DNA of 64,000 bases from Mugil cephalus (lineage: Eukaryota; Chordata; Actinopteri; Mugiliformes; Mugilidae): the NCBI RefSeq assembly GCF_022458985.1, contig NC_061783.1, forward strand, positions 3,564,413 through 3,628,412, given 5' to 3'. Of the stretch, positions 59,531-64,000 are shown in pieces. The position numbers and the translations under genes were made by a program. Positions within the stretch are counted from its first letter, which is position 1. Each line of letters starts with the position of its first letter. The notes under the pieces were generated by a model that was not told where the DNA came from, did not search any database, and saw nothing but the letters and a program-made list of their open reading frames with translations.

Positions 59531-59570
<40 letters not shown>
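59531..59570. repeat. (GT)20 microsatellite
   Basis: Forty bases of pure GT. The homologous position in unit 1 (about 25818-25840) is GTGTGTG followed by ATATATATATATAT, so the same site has expanded different dinucleotides in the two units. Confidence 0.95.
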
Positions 59571-59573
<3 letters not shown>

Positions 59574-59960
59574 CAAAATACATTTTCTGATTTAACTGAG
59601 CTCAAAGCATTTCTGAAGAGGATTCACTGTGTGCTTGATTTAGCGAGGGGCAACCACACATTCTTTTATTCCTTTATTTCAGCTAAACTACGGAATTCTA
59701 CGTAAAGAATAATCAATAAATGCTAACGCACACCTTAAAACATAAGCAGTTCTCTATCTTTTCGTGTTTTCTCACGTCCAGCTCCATTAACCAAGCACGC
59801 GCAGTGAAATACTCATGTGTATGCTTTCAATATGTCAGATTATAATATGTCTACAGTTTTAGTATCATAGCGGTAGTATATTCCTGTAATTCTTTAATTT
59901 ACTTGAACTCACCAATTCATGAATATTACGTTTTTACGCTTGGAGACGATGCGCGTCTGA

Positions 59961-60125
59961 TTCAGTTCAATTCAATTCAGTTTTATTTATATAGCGCCAA
60001 TAACAATACAAATCGTCTCAAGACGCTTCACAAAAACCAGCCTGCAACCTCCAGAGCAAGCCTGAGGGCGACGGTGGCAAGGAAAAACTCCCTTTTAACA
60101 GGAAGAAACCTTGAGCAGAACCCAG
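59961..60125 (-). mobile_element. Inverted L2 3'-end fragment
   Basis: TTCAGTTCAATTCAATTCAG through TTATATAGCGCCAATAACAA to CTTGAGCAGAACCCAG is the reverse complement of the L2 3' end (compare 22515-22660). Sequence related to GATGCGYGTCT occurs on both sides (59948-59958 and 60128-60136), a probable target-site duplication. In unit 1 the same position is occupied by the captured 121-bp segment. Confidence 0.85.
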
Positions 60126-60689
60126 CTGATGCGTCTTGTCCGTTAGTGAGGGAGCTGTGAAGCACAGGACTGAAACATTTATACGTTCTCTATGACGCGC
60201 TGGTTTTCTTGATTACATCGACTATAATCAAAGGTCTTTAAGCTGACATTAAAGCGCAATGCTTTCTAGTTTACGCACATCCATTCTTAATGCGTTATTT
60301 GTTTCATGTGTAAATATTTCAAACTTCCTTCTCTGCTCTATGGTTGCGTTTAGACTGTAGCGGATATACATACACAGCATAATTCTCACTGAAGGGTACA
60401 ACTGAAACGAGCATAAGTCAGAATATTTCCTTCAGCACTTTCACAATTACGTTTTTGGATGCAATGACTTGATTGGATAAACGAACAAATGGAATGTAGT
60501 TAGACATGATTTCATCTTACTAGCAAACAAAACAACGACAACGAAAAAAAATAAGTTTAAAGTATCTTCTAAGAGCACATTGATTGTACATACCATAAAA
60601 TGGAGGAAAGCACCAACACTTGGGCAGACCAGTGTTCTTTTTTTGTGGCACTGATGTCTGTTCTGTTGCTACCACCACGCCCCACCTTT

Positions 60690-60844
60690 CCACACCTGCA
60701 GCTCAGGTGCAAGTCACCAATCACATTCTCAGAAAATCCTCTTCCAGGGATTATCTGACACCGATCAGCTGACAGTTTACCCAGTAGTCAGTAGTGACAC
60801 ACTCATATAGTGGTAGTTGGACCAGAAGCGCATTCACTGATCAG
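60690..60844 (+). promoter_or_regulatory. Putative promoter and 5' untranslated exon of sialyltransferase copy 2
   Basis: CCAAT at 60717-60721 and CATATAG at 60804-60810 lie at the same spacing as in copy 1. The exon ends ACTGATCAG, with the donor GTAAGAG starting at 60845. It joins to TTCTTGTTTCAG at 61026 across a 182-bp intron. The region is nearly identical to copy 1. Confidence 0.5.
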
Positions 60845-60967
60845 GTAAGAGATGAAAACTAATTATATTACTTTTTTAAATAATTTATTTACATTTGATT
60901 ACCTGTCGGCTTGATATGTTGGCTTATGGCTGACTAAGTGAATAATTCTGCCACTAAAATGCTATAA

Positions 60968-61004
60968 TAGTAATAATGATAATAATAATAATAATAATAA
61001 TAAT
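60968..61004. repeat. (AAT)n microsatellite in intron 1 of copy 2
   Basis: About eleven AAT units, ending 22 bp before the acceptor AG of the first coding exon. Confidence 0.9.
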
Positions 61005-61070
61005 CCCACATCCTTTCTTGTTTCAGATCGTAGCCGTTTCCCTGACCACAAGCGTCACACATCCAGAAAT

Positions 61071-63008
61071 ATGTCAAAGTTGAAGATGTTAAAGATGATC
61101 TCTATAGCCCTGTGCTTCGCCGGCATTCTTGTGTTTTTAACAGGACTCACTGAGTTCAATATTCAGTTCTTTCTTGATAATCAAACCCTCTGTGGGACGT
61201 GTTTATCCCCCAAAAATCAGCTGTGCTTCCACCCCTTAAAACCCCCAGTTGAGCCGCTTTTATCTGCGAACAACAACCTCTCAGAGGATGATTTCAACTG
61301 GTGGAAGGTGAGGACAGAGTTCTTCTGCGTTGTTGAAGTTGGTGGATGGAAATGTCCCAGTGTGCTAGTCCAGATAAACATTCTGTATCTGTCTCCACCA
61401 GCACTTACAGGATGAAAAACTAGACTACAACACATATAAAGAAACAGTGAACAGCCTGTTTCAGACATTCCCAACCATCCTGGAGTCTTTAAAGCCCAGC
61501 AGAGACAGCTGTAAGACCTGTGCTGTGGTGGGAAATTCTGGTAACTTGAAGGGATCACGTCGTGGACCTCAGATAGATTTCCATGATTACGTCATCAGGT
61601 AAATATTCACCAAGAAGAAAATCTCATTTAAAGACTGGCCTCTTCTTAAAGAGTGGAATGATTTCCCCTGTGTTTTTTTAGAATTAACAGGGGTCGCACC
61701 AAAGGCTTCGAAGAAGATGTCGGCACCAAAACAACTCATCGGGTCATGTATCCAGAGAGTGCCGTGGATTTAGACAACTCCACTCACCTTGTGTTGGCTC
61801 CATTCAAGATACTGGATCTAGAGTGGCTCAGGATGAGCATGACAACTGGATTTCATGGAATGTGAGTCAATCCTCTTTTCAATTTTTTATTTTAGACTGT
61901 ATTTAAGTGGTTGTCCCAGTTTGCTATCAGGTGTGTTTAATGTAATGTGATTAGATCATACTATGCATGCTGCGTGTCATGCGTGTGATTCTAAGTGACA
62001 AGGGATGCCAGTTAGAGGGCTCAGTCCATGCTCACAGATGCTGAGTCATGATACTAAACTACAATTCCACCTCAATCAGATTGGTTGTGTCAGATTATAA
62101 CATAGGAGTACCTCCTCTTGGAGTAACGTGGAACAGTCACACTAGATGATCTTGAAATCATTCTACAGTCTATTGGGGTCTTAGGCAATAACTGGCACCA
62201 GACTTGGTCACAGACAGAGCAAGACACACTGCTCCACTGGCTAAGTTAACTAAGTTAATAGTTGATGAAAGAACAAATAATTTAATGTGAGTAGAAATGA
62301 CTTTCCCCTGTTTTCAAGATTGACTAGCACTTAGCTATTTAGTGTAATACTCGTCATTATCTATTTCCATTTTTCCTCTTCCTCCCTCTCTCCTTTAACA
62401 CCTAAGTTAGTTTTTTAAATTTGGCACCATCAACATGTTTAAATACTTTAAGAGACGTGTGCACAACGTGTAATGTGATGGTAGAACTGTGTCCGGTGGG
62501 GCCCCTTCTACTGCCATTCAAAACACGACACATTATTGCAGTTGCCTGCCCTACCTCTTAACACGCTCCGCCTCTGCTTGCAATACATGATTTACATCCA
62601 AAGCGAGGGGAGGAGGGGACTGAATGAATGAATGAAAGAACTGTCCTTGGACATAAAGTATTTTGCTGTAGTGTTTTATGAGTTTCATGTAAAATAGATT
62701 AGAAAAATTAAGATTTCATTAAATAGACCGACATAATTTGTCACTTCATGCCGTCCCCAACAGGTCCTATGTTCCAGTAAAATCAAAAATAGCAGCCAAC
62801 AAGGATTTGGTGAGTAACACTCAGAGATTCATGGACTCTACAGGTAGTGGATCATGTAAGTTTAAAGACCAATTCTGACCGACAACAGGTGATGGTGATC
62901 AACCCGGCTTACATAAGACACGTTCATGACACGTGGCTGGGAAAGAAGGGCCGGTATCCATCCACTGGCTTTATAACTTTGGCTCTTGCGCTGTACATTT
63001 GCAATGAG
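61071..63008 (+). CDS. st3gal1l: ST3GAL1-like alpha-2,3-sialyltransferase, copy 2 (five of six coding exons; 3' end outside window)
   Basis: Coding exons 61071-61307, 61402-61598, 61682-61861, 62764-62809 and 62889-63008 match copy 1 in length exactly (237, 197, 180, 46, 120 nt) and all keep GT-AG sites. They give 260 residues without stop or frameshift: membrane anchor at about 10-27, motif L ([18 protein letters not shown]) and motif S ([16 protein letters not shown]). The exon with motifs III and VS must lie beyond 64000; if absent, this copy would be inactive. Compared with copy 1 there are 21 amino-acid differences, 9 of them in the first 79 residues (anchor and stem), and none in the 15-residue fourth exon. 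Same Golgi role as copy 1 is expected. Whether it differs in acceptor preference or expression cannot be judged. Confidence 0.85.
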
Positions 63009-63117
63009 GTAAGTTTGCCTTTAGTTTTATACCTCTGTATAGATTCACCCTGGATCTATCTATCATTGAACTGGAGCTGCCTTTGTGAGGTTTAAAATGT
63101 GCTTGGTTTGTGAATAT

Positions 63118-63690
63118 ACCCGATTTAGGTTATTGCAGTATAAATGGTTATTGTGAACTTATATCACACCAGTTAATTGAAATAAATATAACAGGAACAT
63201 CCCAGATATATGTATTAAATGCAGTGAGGTGAAGCGGACATTATTCCATTGTATGAGGTAATGTAGTAAAATAAAACCTTTTTGGGAGGAGGTTAAAATA
63301 GCATTAGAAAAAGTGATTGAAATTGAAAGCATTCCAAGCATCCTGTACTTTTTGTTGTAGGGGTTTATACAAAAGGTCACAAATACAATGAAAGTGAGCC
63401 TAATAGACATGTGTCTTTTACACAGAAAAAGATCCATTGCAGTTTTTTGGAAAAAGACCAGCAGACCAAGTGGTACATACTGGGTGAATCAAATGCTGAT
63501 AACTTTTCCTTTGGAGAGAGTGACGTATTTTTCAAAATGGAAGGCAGGATCTGTTTGAATAAAGGTTCAGTTGTATAAACCTCATAACAGGGTTAATATG
63601 TTCAATAACCATAATTGTAACAGGTCATTAAATTGTGCACAAATGTTTATGGCTGAGAAGGTTGTGATGTGTATGTGTATTGTTTGTTTG
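63118..63690 (+). mobile_element. LINE (L1/Tx1-like) ORF2 C-terminal fragment, unit 2
   Basis: Counterpart of 30160-30720, with the same [14 protein letters not shown] and [19 protein letters not shown] blocks and the same stops. It lies in the intron after the fifth coding exon. The shared stops show that it was already dead before the duplication. Confidence 0.65.
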
Positions 63691-63792
63691 TAATTTTTTG
63701 TTTTTGTTTACAACACTTCAGGCACAGGTCTACATACTTGCAATAATTGTGTGTATATGTGAAAAATGTATATATGTGTGTATATATGTATC

Positions 63793-63816
63793 TATATATA
63801 TATATATATATATATA
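63793..63816. repeat. (TA)n run
   Basis: Twelve TA units within the last intron of copy 2. The corresponding part of unit 1 (about 30830-30862) has a CA/TA mixture. Confidence 0.85.
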
Positions 63817-64000
63817 GCTGACCTCCTCCATACTAGACTCTTAGGCACTTTGGTCAGAGTGACTTCTGTTTTTGTCAGAGTTCTGGTTGACCATTGGCTC
63901 ATTTGTATGAGTTTGTCTGTGCTGTCACACTATATAAAGACCTTGAAAAAGCCAGAAAAATAGCTCAATCGACATTGAACATATGCGCACGCTGAGCATC

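Larger units (their letters stand above)
57790..63990 (+). repeat. Large duplication, unit 2, main part (contains sialyltransferase copy 2)
   Basis: Colinear with 24245-31020 from GAGGAAACATCCAAGG onward. It has about 560 bp (58345-58905) that unit 1 lacks and lacks the unit 1 LTR fragment and the long intron 1 insertion. Homology still runs at the right edge of the window. All exons, splice sites and the promoter motifs are kept. Confidence 0.85.

Overview
The window looks like chromosomal DNA of a teleost fish. It is AT-rich, has spliced genes with long introns, and carries repeat families typical of fish: an L2-type LINE with a GAATT-rich 3' tail, Tc1/mariner, pogo and hAT transposons, BEL/Pao and Ty3 LTR retroelements, solo LTRs and simple repeats. 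I cannot name the species. There are no bacterial operons, no CRISPR array, and no tRNA or rRNA gene that I can support.

The host genes are two same-strand tandem copies of an ST3GAL1-like alpha-2,3-sialyltransferase. Copy 1 has a 5' untranslated exon ending at 27059 and coding exons 28107-28343, 28438-28634, 28718-28897, 29766-29811, 29891-30010 and 44240-44407. Together these encode an uninterrupted 315-residue type II Golgi enzyme with all sialylmotifs. Copy 2 has an untranslated exon ending at 60844 and five coding exons from 61071 to 63008; its last exon lies beyond the right edge. The two copies sit inside a large diverged duplication (about 23.7-31.0 kb against about 51.6-64 kb) that includes promoters, introns and an old LINE fragment.

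Layout: 1-2.9 kb is a nest of mobile elements (a pogo relic split by a solo LTR, then other repeats). 3.3-7.4 kb is a local direct duplication with no gene. 7.4-16.9 kb is repeat-poor non-coding DNA with one diverged solo LTR. 16.9-22.7 kb holds a solo LTR, a DNA transposon end and an L2 LINE with a broken ORF. 23.7-31.0 kb is duplication unit 1 with sialyltransferase copy 1. 31-44.2 kb is its giant last intron, which contains a hAT MITE and a complete BEL/Pao element with LTRs and target-site duplication. 45.7-46.5 kb is a hAT transposase relic. 49.8-51.6 kb is a second, deleted L2. 52-56.7 kb is a decayed Ty3-type element split by a Tc1 transposon whose transposase ORF is intact. 57.8-64 kb is duplication unit 2 with sialyltransferase copy 2.

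No new multi-gene system is evident. The most notable points are the tandem sialyltransferase pair, the possibly functional Tc1 transposase, one breakpoint that took a different insertion in each duplication unit, and two near-perfect palindromes.
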